From Cyclobacteriaceae bacterium (GTDB lineage: Bacteria > Bacteroidota > Bacteroidia > Cytophagales > Cyclobacteriaceae): a DNA stretch of 46,750 bases. This document shows positions 8,646 to 17,473 of this stretch, one piece after another (position 1 is the first letter of the stretch; each line of letters starts with the position of its first letter). The translations under genes and the position numbers were made by a program. The stretch lies in NCBI GenBank assembly GCA_016787605.1, contig JAEUUE010000097.1:1-46750 (forward strand), in the 5' to 3' direction. The notes under the pieces were generated by a model. The model ran no database searches. It was given only the letters and a program-made list of their open reading frames with translations, and was not told the DNA's origin.

Positions 8646-9662
8646 CTACCTGATAACAAGAGGTTCGTCCCACAAGGCATTGCTCTTGCCCCGGATTTCC
8701 ATGCGAATGACTGGCTGGCTACCCGACCAGTCGATTTCCACGAGCCCGAAATTTTTCTGGATGATGAACCGACTCACACGATACCGGTTGGATTCTGTCG
8801 GCGGCATCCCGGCATTGACATTCCAGGTGTGCGTCAGGCCGCTCGAGGTGAAGTCATAGAGAGGTTGTCCCAGGCCGGGAACCTCCATCCGGGAGATTTC
8901 GGCAATATGCCGGTCGCCGGACAGGAACAATACGTTTCGGGGTTTATGTTTGACGAGCAGGTCGAGCATCCGCTGGCGCGCCTTGGGGAAGTTGGCCCAC
9001 TTCTCGTAGCCGTGCTCGGCGGCGATAAACTGGATACTGGATCCGATAAGGTGGACGTCGGCTTCTGAATTCCGGATTTCGTTTTCAAACCAGGCCCATT
9101 GCCCCTCGCCGAGTACGTCGCCGTCCGGATTGGGTTCATACCGACGGCCTCGTTGGGGAGAGCGGACCGTGGTATCGCGGAAGTAGCGGGTGTCCAGCAG
9201 AATGACTTTTACGCGCTTGCCCTTTGGTCCATAGGTATGGGAACTGTAGACGCCTTCGTGACTGCGAATCGGATCGTCCGGAGCGATATCGAAGAACCGC
9301 ATGAATTCTTCCTTGCTTTCCTTCTTCTTCGGGTAGTATTTCCCTCCATCGTTCTGGCCGTAATCGTGGTCATCCCACGTGCCAATCACCGGACAGGTCT
9401 TGAGGAGAAGCTGGTAGCCGGGCAGATTCTTTTGCTGGTCATACTGGGCCCTCATCCAGGTCATGTCATGGGTATCACCATAGATATTGTCGCCCAGCAG
9501 GATGCATAGTCCCGGCTTCTGGGCGGCGATATCGGTCCACATCTCATCGTGCAGTTCCTCGTTGGAACAGGATCCAAAGGCGATGCGGGTGAGGACAGGC
9601 GGCTGCCCGCAGGCGACCGAAAGCCATGCGGTCAACAGGATCAGAAGGGAGATATTTTTCAT
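8646..9662 (-). CDS. PhoD-type alkaline phosphatase / metallophosphatase
   Basis: 338 residues. ATG 9662 is chosen because a TAAATTTG promoter box lies just upstream (9674-9681) and it gives a signal peptide with AWLSVACG near the cleavage site (possibly a lipoprotein Cys). Metal-site motifs are in order: FGSCS, LGDNIYGD, GTWDDHDYG, LLDTRYFRD, LSGDRHIAE. These define PhoD-like calcineurin-fold phosphatases acting on phosphodiesters or monoesters in the periplasm. The gene sits 3 bases before the patatin gene, so the pair may release phosphate and acyl groups from phospholipids (inference). Confidence 0.85.
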   Translation of the reverse strand: MKNISLLILLTAWLSVACGQPPVLTRIAFGSCSNEELHDEMWTDIAAQKPGLCILLGDNIYGDTHDMTWMRAQYDQQKNLPGYQLLLKTCPVIGTWDDHDYGQNDGGKYYPKKKESKEEFMRFFDIAPDDPIRSHEGVYSSHTYGPKGKRVKVILLDTRYFRDTTVRSPQRGRRYEPNPDGDVLGEGQWAWFENEIRNSEADVHLIGSSIQFIAAEHGYEKWANFPKARQRMLDLLVKHKPRNVLFLSGDRHIAEISRMEVPGLGQPLYDFTSSGLTHTWNVNAGMPPTESNRYRVSRFIIQKNFGLVEIDWSGSQPVIRMEIRGKSNALWDEPLVIR

Positions 9663-9673
9663 GCCCACTTTGT

Positions 9674-9681
9674 CAAATTTA
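9674..9681 (-). promoter_or_regulatory. -7 box for the PhoD/patatin operon
   Basis: TAAATTTG on the minus strand, 12 bases before ATG 9662; a perfect TAnnTTTG match. No strong -33 element is seen. Confidence 0.5.
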
Positions 9682-9777
9682 CTGTGTGAGGAGCGGATAA
9701 TAACCTGATGGAAGTCGGTTTTCCGTTGAAATTGCACCGGTCGGTGACTACCTTGGCGACCGGGATATGCACCCTCT

Positions 9778-10473
9778 ATGATGAATGTCAGGTTCTTCCG
9801 ATTGCGATTTGCCCTGTTGGGGATAATCTACAGTGCAGTGATCTCCCCGGCGGCAGGACAAGCCTATGATTCGCTTCCCAACCAGCCGGACTACTACCGG
9901 CAGCGGGCCACGGCCTTTCGCGCGGAACCGGTGAGCGAGGGAAAGGTGGTGTTTCTTGGCAACAGCATCACCGAAGGAGGCGATTGGCGCAAACTCCTCG
10001 GTGAGCCGACGGTCATTCAGCGGGGCATATCGGGCGACAATACCTTTGGGGTCCTGGCGAGACTCGACGAGATCATCCGTCATAAGCCCTCCAAGTTGTT
10101 CCTCCTTATCGGGGTGAATGACCTCTCCAAGAACATACCCAACGCCGTCATCATGCAGAATATCTTCTCCATCGTGGGAAGGATTCATGCCGAATCTCCC
10201 CAAACCCGGGTTTTTGTGCAGAGTATTTTGCCGGTCAACCCCACCCACAAGAAGTTTCCAGCCCGGTTCAACAAGCAGGGAGATATCGAAGTAATCAACG
10301 GGCAGCTGAGAAAGTACGCCGAAGCGCTGAAATATACCTACGTGGATTTGTTCTCCGCCTTCCTGGACAGTTCGGGAAGGCTGGACCTCCAGTATACCTA
10401 TGACGGGCTTCACCTGGGGCCCGCCGGGTACGAGCATTGGGTTAAGCTACTGAGAAAAGAAAATTGGTTGTAG
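9778..10473 (+). CDS. Secreted SGNH/GDSL esterase
   Basis: 231 residues with a signal peptide to about residue 28. SGNH blocks are present: nucleophile G-N-S63-I-T, GISG (Gly block), GVND (Asn block) and YDGLH with D209 and H212. The closest families are sialate O-acetylesterase-like and PAF-acetylhydrolase-like hydrolases that remove acetyl groups from glycans. The start is the first of two adjacent ATGs. A near-consensus TACCTTGG lies 22 bases upstream. It is followed 10 bases later by a BNR-repeat protein, which supports a glycan-related job. Fold confident, substrate inferred. Confidence 0.85.
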   Translation: MMNVRFFRLRFALLGIIYSAVISPAAGQAYDSLPNQPDYYRQRATAFRAEPVSEGKVVFLGNSITEGGDWRKLLGEPTVIQRGISGDNTFGVLARLDEIIRHKPSKLFLLIGVNDLSKNIPNAVIMQNIFSIVGRIHAESPQTRVFVQSILPVNPTHKKFPARFNKQGDIEVINGQLRKYAEALKYTYVDLFSAFLDSSGRLDLQYTYDGLHLGPAGYEHWVKLLRKENWL

Positions 10474-10483
10474 ATTGACGGCT

Positions 10484-11758
10484 ATGAGACTGGCACTGAT
10501 CTTTTGTTTGTTCTCCGGTTCCCTGTACGCGCAGTTCCTGAATATTCGCCTGGCCGAAGAAAAAGAGGGACGTTCGCTGCCGGGTGAGCCCAGTGTAATT
10601 ATCAACCACGATGAACCGGGAAACATCATCGCCGCCATGGGTACCGACCGGGTGGTGTATTCCACGGACGGCGGAAAGACATGGAGCGAATCTACCGTCA
10701 CATCTCCCCTGGGCCGTGGTGCCAGCGTGGGGATGATTGTCGATGCGAAGGGCAGGATATACAATTTTCACCGTGCCGAGAGCGAAAAACCCGGCGAAGG
10801 ATACGATCACCTGCTCTGCCAGCGCTCGGATGACCGGGGTAAAACATGGAATCAGGGATCGCTCATTGGGGGCAACAGCGGAAAGAAAAACGACAAACTG
10901 GGGATTGCCGTCAATGCCAGAAAACAAGTTTTGTACGCGGCGTGGACGCAATACGATCAGTATCCTTCCCCGGAAGCCGGCTGCCAGTCGAATGTCATGT
11001 TCAGCATGGCGACCAATGCCGGTAATAAGTGGGATAAGCCAATGGCCGTCAACCAACTTCCGGGCAACTGCCTGAACGATGGCACGTCGCCGGCAGGAGC
11101 CACGCCAGCCATCAGCATGGAGGGACGAATCTTCCTGGCATGGTCGAGCAACGAGGCCATTTTCTTTGACCGTTCCTATGACGAGGGCAAGAACTGGCTT
11201 AAAAATGACCTGGCCATCGCCAAGCAGCAGGGAGGGTGGGCGCTGGAGGTGCCTGGGTTTGGCGTTACCTATAATGCCCCTTCCTTGATGATTGACAACA
11301 GTGCCAGCCGATACCACGGACTTCTCTATCTCGTGTTCGCTGATCAGCGGTCAGGTGCCGAAGACACCGACATCTGGTTCCATCGAAGCACGCGCCATGG
11401 CGACAGCTGGACGCCGCCGCTGCGCATTAACAAGGATGAACCGGGTCGGCACCAATTCAGCCCGGCCATGGCGGTGGATCAGGCGACCGGCATGGTGTAT
11501 GTACTCTATTATGACCGACGCGCCTATGCCGACAACCAGACGGATGTGTATCTCGCCTGGTCGCTCGACGGGGGCAACAGTTTCTCGGAAAAGAAGATCA
11601 GCGAAACGCCTTTTACCCCCACACCGATCCCGTTCTACGATCATACGTCCATCAGCGCGCATAACGGGTTGATTGTACCCGTGTGGACGCGCGTCGACGA
11701 TGGCAAGATCAGCGTGTGGACGGCCATAATCACGGATGCCGAGTTGACCCGGAAGTAA
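10484..11758 (+). CDS. Secreted BNR/Asp-box beta-propeller, sialidase-like
   Basis: 424 residues from ATG 10484 (TTG 10475 is an in-frame alternative). Signal peptide ending SLYAQ. Four Asp-box repeats are visible: [24 protein letters not shown] and SLDGGNSF, typical of six-bladed sialidase-fold propellers. I do not see a convincing F/Y-R-I-P motif or an assignable arginine triad, so catalysis as a sialidase is unproven; it may be a binding or other glycan-processing propeller. It follows the SGNH esterase closely and probably shares its transcript. Confidence 0.75.
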   Translation: MRLALIFCLFSGSLYAQFLNIRLAEEKEGRSLPGEPSVIINHDEPGNIIAAMGTDRVVYSTDGGKTWSESTVTSPLGRGASVGMIVDAKGRIYNFHRAESEKPGEGYDHLLCQRSDDRGKTWNQGSLIGGNSGKKNDKLGIAVNARKQVLYAAWTQYDQYPSPEAGCQSNVMFSMATNAGNKWDKPMAVNQLPGNCLNDGTSPAGATPAISMEGRIFLAWSSNEAIFFDRSYDEGKNWLKNDLAIAKQQGGWALEVPGFGVTYNAPSLMIDNSASRYHGLLYLVFADQRSGAEDTDIWFHRSTRHGDSWTPPLRINKDEPGRHQFSPAMAVDQATGMVYVLYYDRRAYADNQTDVYLAWSLDGGNSFSEKKISETPFTPTPIPFYDHTSISAHNGLIVPVWTRVDDGKISVWTAIITDAELTRK

Positions 11759-11803
11759 GGCCGGCTGTGCCTTTTGGCCGCTGGCTGGTGACGGCTTTTT
11801 TCC

Positions 11804-11811
11804 TACCTTTG
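11804..11811 (+). promoter_or_regulatory. -7 box of ahcY
   Basis: TACCTTTG, a perfect TAnnTTTG match, 23 bases before the ATG at 11835. No TTG is seen at the expected -33 spacing. Confidence 0.5.
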
Positions 11812-11834
11812 CCGCTCAAAACACGAAAAAAGCA

Positions 11835-13139
11835 ATGGTAGCCGAGAAACTGAACTACAAGGTTAAAGACATTTCATTGGCCGATTGGGGCCGTAAAGAG
11901 ATCACCCTCGCCGAGGCAGAAATGCCGGGCCTGATGGCCATCCGCGAGGAATTTGGCGCGAGCAAGCCCCTAAAAGGCGCCCGCATCGCCGGATGCCTGC
12001 ACATGACGATCCAGACGGCGGTGCTCATCGAGACCCTCACCACCCTGGGCGCTGAAGTGTCCTGGTCGTCCTGCAATATTTTCTCCACGCAGGATCATGC
12101 GGCTGCCGCTATCGCCAAGGCCGGGATCCCCGTCTTCGCATGGAAAGGAATGAACGAGCAGGAATTCGACTGGTGCATTGAGCAGACGCTCCATGCGTTC
12201 AAAGACGGCAAGCCGCTCAATATGATTCTCGATGACGGGGGCGACCTGACCAACATGGTCCTCGACAAGAATCCTCACCTGGTCGCAGGCATCAAGGGCA
12301 TTTCCGAAGAGACGACCACGGGGGTTCACCGCCTGATGGAGCGCATGCAGGCCGGCAAGCTTCCCCTTCCGGCCATCAACATCAACGACTCCGTCACGAA
12401 ATCCAAGTTCGACAACAAGTACGGATGCAAAGAGTCACTCGTCGATGCTATCCGTCGAGCTACGGATGTGATGATTGCCGGTAAGGTGGCTGTCGTCGCC
12501 GGCTATGGCGACGTAGGCAAAGGCTCTGCCGCCTCCCTGCGTGGCGCCGGTGCCCGCGTGATCGTTACCGAGATCGATCCCATTTGTGCCCTGCAGGCGG
12601 CCATGGACGGATTTGCGGTCAAGAAAATGGATGATGCCGTTAAAGATGCGGATATCGTCGTGAGTGCCACGGGTAACTTCGGCATCGTCGTCGGCCGTCA
12701 CTTTGAGAAGATGAAAGACAAAGCCATCGTCTGCAACATCGGTCACTTCGACAACGAAATTGACGTGGCCTGGCTGAACAAGAACGCTACCAAAGACACC
12801 ATCAAGCCGCAGGTTGACCTGTACACCCTGAAGAATGGCCGCCAGGTGATCCTGCTGGCCGAAGGCCGCCTGGTCAACCTGGGTTGCGCCACCGGTCACC
12901 CGTCGTTTGTGATGTCCAACTCGTTTACCAACCAGACCCTGGCGCAGATCGAGTTGTGGACCAACACGTCCAAGTATGAAAACAAGGTATACATGCTGCC
13001 CAAGCACCTCGACGAGAAAGTGGCGCGCCTGCACCTGAAGAAGATCGGCGTGGAGCTGGAAGAGCTGAGCGCCGAACAAGCCAAATATATCGGTGTTACC
13101 ACCAACGGGCCGTTCAAGCCCGACTATTACCGCTATTAA
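11835..13139 (+). CDS. ahcY: Adenosylhomocysteinase
   Basis: 434 residues, normal length for the bacterial enzyme. It hydrolyses S-adenosylhomocysteine to adenosine and homocysteine, relieving product inhibition of methyltransferases. The NAD-binding motif [20 protein letters not shown] is present, as are the substrate-site segments [14 protein letters not shown] and [21 protein letters not shown] with the catalytic Lys, and the conserved C-terminal KPDYYRY. Cytosolic. It is monocistronic: own -7 box upstream and a strong terminator downstream. Codon use is strongly biased, as expected of a well-expressed housekeeping gene. Confidence 0.98.
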   Translation: MVAEKLNYKVKDISLADWGRKEITLAEAEMPGLMAIREEFGASKPLKGARIAGCLHMTIQTAVLIETLTTLGAEVSWSSCNIFSTQDHAAAAIAKAGIPVFAWKGMNEQEFDWCIEQTLHAFKDGKPLNMILDDGGDLTNMVLDKNPHLVAGIKGISEETTTGVHRLMERMQAGKLPLPAININDSVTKSKFDNKYGCKESLVDAIRRATDVMIAGKVAVVAGYGDVGKGSAASLRGAGARVIVTEIDPICALQAAMDGFAVKKMDDAVKDADIVVSATGNFGIVVGRHFEKMKDKAIVCNIGHFDNEIDVAWLNKNATKDTIKPQVDLYTLKNGRQVILLAEGRLVNLGCATGHPSFVMSNSFTNQTLAQIELWTNTSKYENKVYMLPKHLDEKVARLHLKKIGVELEELSAEQAKYIGVTTNGPFKPDYYRY

Positions 13140-13156
13140 TTCAATCGAATTTCTCG

Positions 13157-13184
13157 AAAGCCCGGGTAACATCCGGGCTTTTTT
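13157..13184 (+). terminator. Rho-independent terminator of ahcY
   Basis: Stem AAGCCCGG (13158-13165) pairs with CCGGGCTT (13173-13180) around a 7-base loop and is followed by TTTT; an A precedes the stem. Confidence 0.85.
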
Positions 13185-13189
13185 GTTTG

Positions 13190-13249
13190 CCACGGCCTTT
13201 AGGCCGTGGAGATAAGATATTGACTATTCATTTTTGGGGCTTTAGCCCC
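13190..13249. repeat. Pair of palindromes with TTTA loops, REP-like
   Basis: Palindrome 1: CCACGGCC-TTTA-GGCCGTGG (13190-13209). Palindrome 2: GGGGC-TTTA-GCCCC (13236-13249). They share the loop and are separated by 26 bases. The second supplies the stop codon of the MarR gene. The layout resembles REP-type paired palindromes; that it is repeated elsewhere in the genome is inference. Confidence 0.55.
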
Positions 13250-13691
13250 TCGCTTTATCAAGCAGCGCGCTCAATTCCCGGGCCTCGCGCGGGTTCAGCT
13301 TGAAGAAATCCTTTTCGGTTTGATCGATGAGTACGTCGATCTCATTCAAGATGGACAAACCGGTTTTGGTGATGGTGATGTTGGTGGCCCGTTTATCGTG
13401 GGGACACCGGGTGCGCTTGATATAGTTCTTCCGGGCCATCCGTTCGAGCAGCCGGGAGATGTCGGAGTTCCGCTCGAGCATCCGTTCCTTGATTTCGGCG
13501 CCGGTGAGGGACTTGCCGGCCTGGCCGCGCAGGATACGCAGGATGTTGAATTGGGAGGGGGTGATCCCGAAGGGCTTGAAGAAAGTTTCCTGCCGTGTAT
13601 TCAACCAGCTGGCGGTATACATCAGGTTGACGATCGCCTTTTGGTGATCGCTTCGGAAGCGGGCCTGCCTGATTTCGTCCTCGATTTTCAC
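13242..13691 (-). CDS. MarR-family transcriptional regulator
   Basis: 149 residues from GTG 13691 (VKIEDEI...). The longer frame up to 13766 is rejected because a promoter box (13715-13722) and a terminator (13734-13760) lie within it. Winged-helix features: FGITPSQFNILRILRGQ, the recognition region LTGAEIKERMLERNSDISRLLERM and the wing RTRCPHDKRATNITIT. This subfamily is commonly paired with YceI genes in Bacteroidota, as here. The probable target is the 26-bp palindrome at 14381-14406 in front of YceI. Ligand unknown. Its last codons lie in a REP-like palindrome. Confidence 0.88.
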   Translation of the reverse strand: MKIEDEIRQARFRSDHQKAIVNLMYTASWLNTRQETFFKPFGITPSQFNILRILRGQAGKSLTGAEIKERMLERNSDISRLLERMARKNYIKRTRCPHDKRATNITITKTGLSILNEIDVLIDQTEKDFFKLNPREARELSALLDKARG

Positions 13692-13714
13692 GCCGGAAAA
13701 GTGAGTGAAGTTGA

Positions 13715-13722
13715 CAAATTTA
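13715..13722 (-). promoter_or_regulatory. -7 box of the MarR gene
   Basis: TAAATTTG on the minus strand, 23 bases before GTG 13691. It decides the start codon of the MarR gene. Confidence 0.6.
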
Positions 13723-13733
13723 TCGGGAATGAA

Positions 13734-13760
13734 GAAGCCCCGTCGTTTGGACGGGGCTTC
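13734..13760 (-). terminator. Hairpin after YceI, probable terminator
   Basis: Perfect 11-bp stem GAAGCCCCGTC (13734-13744) with GACGGGGCTTC (13750-13760), 5-base loop, 21 bases past the YceI stop. The U tract on the minus strand is weak. A motif shared with the terminator at 34.6 kb precedes it. Confidence 0.7.
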
Positions 13761-13781
13761 GTTCAAACTACTAAAACCTAA

Positions 13782-14342
13782 TTAACCCTTAACGAACTCG
13801 CCATTGGCGATGAGGTTGACTTCTTCGCTGATCATGTTCCCGCCGGGACCGCCCACGTTGAAATCAGTACGTTTGAATGTTCCGGTAGCCTTGAGACCGA
13901 TGACTTTCTTTCCGCGGCGGTCAATCGGTCCGTTGATGATGACCTGCAGTTCTACGGGCTTGGTGATACCCTTCATCGTCAGGTCGCCTACCAGTTTGTA
14001 TTTGTTTCCTTCCACTTTGGTGAAGGAAGTGCTTTTAAACGTCAGCTTGGGAAACTTGGCTGCATCAAAGTATTTCTCGCTTTGAAGATCCTTGTCCCGT
14101 CCTTCGCTGTCGGTATCAATCCCGGCGATATCGGCGGAAATCTCGAATACGGCGTCTGAATAGTCATCCTTGGAAGACGTGATCTTGGCCTCGTACGTGC
14201 GGAAGGAGCCTTCCACGTCGGAAATCATCAGGTGGGTGATGCTGAAGCCGAGTTTGGCGTGGGATTTGTCCACGGTCCAGTCCTGGGCGCCGGCGCCAAG
14301 GGCCGTGAGGAAAAGGAGAGAGAAGAGGAGGTTCTTTTTCAT
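13782..14342 (-). CDS. YceI-family periplasmic protein
   Basis: 186 residues with a signal peptide ending GAGAQ. The YceI lipocalin-like fold shows in WTVDKSHAKLGFSITHLMIS, the DVEGSFRTYEAKI segment, LTFKSTSF, GDLTMKGITKPVEL and the final LIANGEF. Family members bind polyisoprenoids or quinone-like lipids in a hydrophobic barrel. The neighbouring MarR gene and the large palindrome over its promoter suggest it is induced by a small molecule. A second YceI-domain protein occurs at 40784-41881. Family certain; ligand unknown. Confidence 0.93.
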   Translation of the reverse strand: MKKNLLFSLLFLTALGAGAQDWTVDKSHAKLGFSITHLMISDVEGSFRTYEAKITSSKDDYSDAVFEISADIAGIDTDSEGRDKDLQSEKYFDAAKFPKLTFKSTSFTKVEGNKYKLVGDLTMKGITKPVELQVIINGPIDRRGKKVIGLKATGTFKRTDFNVGGPGGNMISEEVNLIANGEFVKG

Positions 14343-14380
14343 GGTTTATGGTCGTTTAATGCAATGCTAACCCAATCGGG

Positions 14381-14406
14381 TAAATATATGTTTAAACATG
14401 TATTTA
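14381..14406. promoter_or_regulatory. 26-bp near-perfect palindrome, probable MarR operator
   Basis: Left half TAAATATATGTTT and right half AAACATGTATTTA pair at 12 of 13 positions; the central 12 bases ATGTTTAAACAT are perfectly palindromic. It lies 39-64 bases upstream of the YceI ATG and overlaps a TATATTTA stretch that resembles the minus-strand -7 box, so binding would block transcription. Size and symmetry fit MarR-type operators. Confidence 0.7.
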
Positions 14407-14477
14407 CTTTTTTCTAAGTCCTTGAAAATGAAGGAGAAACATTTCCGTGGAGCGGGTCCCCCAGTTTTCGTGACCTC

Positions 14478-16700
14478 CTATAGGTTGAACCAGTAGGTGA
14501 TCTTCAGGACCACCGACCGAAGGCGCGGCTGGCCAATGTAAAAGGTGTCGCCGTTGACGTTGGTGTCAGCAAAGTAATTGTCGGTATACACGAGAAACAG
14601 GTCGGAAACAGGGGCGAAGCGCCACTGGAGGCGGGAATTGATGTTCAGGTTCTCGATCTGGCTGTTGAACTGTACCAGGGTGGTCCAGAACAGCTTGTCG
14701 GTAAACGTGAGGTCAACCCGGGGGCCGATCAGGAAGTGGTCGGCGTCATTGTAGGGTTCCGGCAGGCGGATGCCATTGTAAGAAAAGTCCATGGAAACCA
14801 CGCCGAGGGGCTGAAAGCGGTAATTGATCCGGCCCGTCAGGTTGGTCCGGTACCCATTGTAGTATTGCCCCGACCGGGTGTTCGCCTCAAAGTAGAATCG
14901 CTTTCGGGCATCTGACGTATAGTTGGCGATCACCAGGTAGGGCGAGTAGGAAGTACCCGCGGGCAACTCCAGTCCCCCAGTCCCGCTGGCATCAAAGGGA
15001 TCAAAGAGGTAGGTATACTCTTTTCGCAGGCGTATATTGAAGAAAGCGGTGCTTCGGAATTGAATCCGGTACATGAAGTTGACATCCCAGTCCAGGAACC
15101 CGTACGTATTGTTGCCGACCATGTCAAAGTCAAAGCCCGGCCCATGCCGCTGGATCACGCCTCGCTGCGGGTATAGGTTATACCAACTGGTCGACGCCAG
15201 TTGCATGATGTCTTTGCGACGCACAAATCCTACTTCGGGGTTGTAGTTGGCGCCCACCGTCCGGGCTACCCATTCCGATTCAAATTTCACCGTGGCAAAG
15301 TTGATCAGCGCTCCCGCCGAGAAGGTGGAGTCGTTCTTGGCTTCATCGAAGGATTGATGGTAATAGAATTTCCCGTTCCACCGGTTGTTTTTGCTCAGCA
15401 GGTTATAGTCGATGCCGAAGACGCGGTTATATTCCTTCGGCGAGAAAGTAAATTCGCCACCCAGGGAGTCGGACACCGCTTGTTTGTTGATAAAGATCAG
15501 GCCGACATTTGAACGGGCAAACACCTTCTGCTGGAAGGATAGCACGGAGTAGTTGATGCTGGGTAGTCCGATCGTCTCGTCCTTCCCGGCCTGCATGGTC
15601 ATCAGCCCTACGCGCAGGTTGTTATTGATCTTCCCGCTCAGCCGGGCCCCGGCATAAATGGTATTCTGAATATTCTGTCCCGTCGCCGTGTCGCGCGCCA
15701 CCCCGATCCGGCGGGAAAAAAACGGTCGCGCGCTCTGGCTTCCGAAATTGGCAAACAGGTCGGCGTTCTCCAGGAAAAACTGGCGCCGCTCGGGGAAGAA
15801 GATCTCAAAGCGGTCCAGGTTGGTGACTTGCTGATCCACTTCGACCTGGCTGAAGTCGGGATTGACGGTGAGGTCGAGATTCATCGCGGAACTCACGGCA
15901 ATCTTGGCATCACCGCCCACCGCGATTTCCTTTTCCGCCGGAGTGCCGGCGTCGAAATCCTTGAAGGTGCGCGGTGCCACATAGGGAATCAACGAAATGT
16001 TGGTGCCCGGATGCCGGACGGGCTGATCCCACTCCAGCTTGCGAAGAAAGGCCAGGCTGACCAGGGGATACACCCGGGGGATGGGCGTCCAGGTGGACCG
16101 TTCGGCATGATGACTGTCGATGCGGTAGAAATTGATGTTCCATTGCGTCAAGCCTGCCTTGTAGCGGATAGACGTGAAGGGGATCGCGAATTCACAGACC
16201 CAGCTGTTCTCCAGCATCCGCGCGGCGGAGTACCATTTGTTGTCCCAGTTGAGTGAAAGATCATCCGAGTTGTTTCCGCCGTTGGCGATCAGCCCTTCGC
16301 GCTGCACCCCGAAGGGATTGACGCCGAACTGAAACGCATTGGTGTTGTCCATGTAGGTATCGAGTGAGACTACAAAACTGTCGTTGGCTTCCCCGCGAAA
16401 GTCGCGCCGCAGGGTGGGCGTCACGTACTTGCGCGGGCCGGTATTATGCATGATGGCGAATACATAGATGAACTGATCATCATAAGTCATCCGCACTTCC
16501 GTCTGGGCTTTGGCGTACGAGGAGTCGTAGGGAAAGAACTGCTTGAATTTGTCGGCCACGGCAGCCGTCGCCCAGTCGGGCTCATTCATTTCCGCGTCAA
16601 TCGTAATCGGTCCCGTGGCCCGGCGAATGGCCAGCCCGGGTAACTGGGACCAGGCCATCGACGTGACGGAAAGCAGGACGGTGGTAATGAGAAATCTCAC
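14478..16700 (-). CDS. DUF5916 outer-membrane protein with CBM9-like N-domain
   Basis: About 740 residues from GTG 16700, which gives a signal peptide RFLITTVLLSVTSMAWSQ; the TTG at 16757 would add a stretch crossing a likely -7 box. A CBM9-like beta-sandwich (about 25-215) contains ITIDAEMNEPDWATA and VRMTYDDQFIYVFAIMHN. The DUF5916 signature follows: NPDFSQVEVDQQVTNLDRFEIFFPERRQFFLENADLF and a long beta-barrel to WFNL. These proteins are common in Bacteroidota; their function is unknown. It stands alone between the YceI operator and the trmN6 operon. Confidence 0.88.
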   Translation of the reverse strand: MRFLITTVLLSVTSMAWSQLPGLAIRRATGPITIDAEMNEPDWATAAVADKFKQFFPYDSSYAKAQTEVRMTYDDQFIYVFAIMHNTGPRKYVTPTLRRDFRGEANDSFVVSLDTYMDNTNAFQFGVNPFGVQREGLIANGGNNSDDLSLNWDNKWYSAARMLENSWVCEFAIPFTSIRYKAGLTQWNINFYRIDSHHAERSTWTPIPRVYPLVSLAFLRKLEWDQPVRHPGTNISLIPYVAPRTFKDFDAGTPAEKEIAVGGDAKIAVSSAMNLDLTVNPDFSQVEVDQQVTNLDRFEIFFPERRQFFLENADLFANFGSQSARPFFSRRIGVARDTATGQNIQNTIYAGARLSGKINNNLRVGLMTMQAGKDETIGLPSINYSVLSFQQKVFARSNVGLIFINKQAVSDSLGGEFTFSPKEYNRVFGIDYNLLSKNNRWNGKFYYHQSFDEAKNDSTFSAGALINFATVKFESEWVARTVGANYNPEVGFVRRKDIMQLASTSWYNLYPQRGVIQRHGPGFDFDMVGNNTYGFLDWDVNFMYRIQFRSTAFFNIRLRKEYTYLFDPFDASGTGGLELPAGTSYSPYLVIANYTSDARKRFYFEANTRSGQYYNGYRTNLTGRINYRFQPLGVVSMDFSYNGIRLPEPYNDADHFLIGPRVDLTFTDKLFWTTLVQFNSQIENLNINSRLQWRFAPVSDLFLVYTDNYFADTNVNGDTFYIGQPRLRSVVLKITYWFNL

Positions 16701-16774
16701 AAAAGACGGCAAATCGGAAGCCGCAAGAATACGGAAAAGATGGAAACGGGTAACCAATATTTAGATGATCGGCA

Positions 16775-17470
16775 TCAAAGGTAAAAATCACCGGTAAGTC
16801 CCAGGTAGGCCGCCGACTTTTGGTCGCCTTCTTCATAGAGTAGAAGATTATCCCTGAGGGGAGTCCCGGGCGTGAGCCCAAGGGTCAGGAGCGATCGTTC
16901 CGCGATCTTGTGCTTCCGGGTATGGAAGTGAGTATGGCGGTGCAGGTGGAATCCTGCTGTGGTTGCTTCCTGAATAAATTCTGCTGACCCCTGGGCGGGA
17001 ACAATGAGACTGAACAGCCCCTCCGGCCTGAGCAACCGGCGAACTGCCTGAAGGAGGTCGGGGGTGTTCAACTCGCTGTCATGCCGGACCTGGGCGCGGC
17101 GCGGGTCGGGAGGAAGCAGGCTTTGTGTGAAGAAGGGCGGGTTACAGACAATAAGATCGTAAGGGGTAGCCTGGAAATCCTGAATCCGTGCGTGAATCAC
17201 CTGAACCTTCCCCGGCCAGGGAGAGTTCTTCACATTTTCTGTGGCCTGCCGGCAATCCCGCTCGTGGAGTTCCACCGCATCGATTTGGGCGGCTGGACCC
17301 GAGCGCTGGGCCAACATCAGCGCGATAACTCCGCTGCCGGTGCCGATATCAAGCATCCGGGTCGCGCGTTCGGCCGGGCACCAGGCCCCCAGCAACACCG
17401 CGTCGGTGCCTACCTTCATGGTAGCCCCATCGTCGTTGACGGAGAACTGTTTGAATCGGAATACCCCCAC
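16775..17470 (-). CDS. trmN6: tRNA1(Val) (adenine37-N6)-methyltransferase
   Basis: 231 residues with a GTG start. SAM-dependent methyltransferase that modifies A37 next to the anticodon of valine tRNA. Motif I is LDIGTGSGVIALMLAQR, the acidic residue AVELHERD follows, and motif IV IVCNPPF is the adenine-N6 signature. Length and the N-terminal FRFKQFSVNDDGATMKVGTDAVLLG match YfiC/TrmN6. It is the last gene of a coupled minus-strand operon, 3 bases after the serine hydrolase stop. Confidence 0.9.
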   Translation of the reverse strand: MGVFRFKQFSVNDDGATMKVGTDAVLLGAWCPAERATRMLDIGTGSGVIALMLAQRSGPAAQIDAVELHERDCRQATENVKNSPWPGKVQVIHARIQDFQATPYDLIVCNPPFFTQSLLPPDPRRAQVRHDSELNTPDLLQAVRRLLRPEGLFSLIVPAQGSAEFIQEATTAGFHLHRHTHFHTRKHKIAERSLLTLGLTPGTPLRDNLLLYEEGDQKSAAYLGLTGDFYL

Positions 17471-17473
17471 AAC

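Noticed and set aside
10484-11758. Firm naming as exo-alpha-sialidase
   Set aside because: Asp boxes alone define the fold; the catalytic arginines and the RIP motif could not be found by eye.
13692-13766. Longer N-terminus for the MarR protein (MNEAPSKRRG...)
   Set aside because: It is encoded by the YceI terminator hairpin and the MarR promoter box; GTG 13691 fits the family length.
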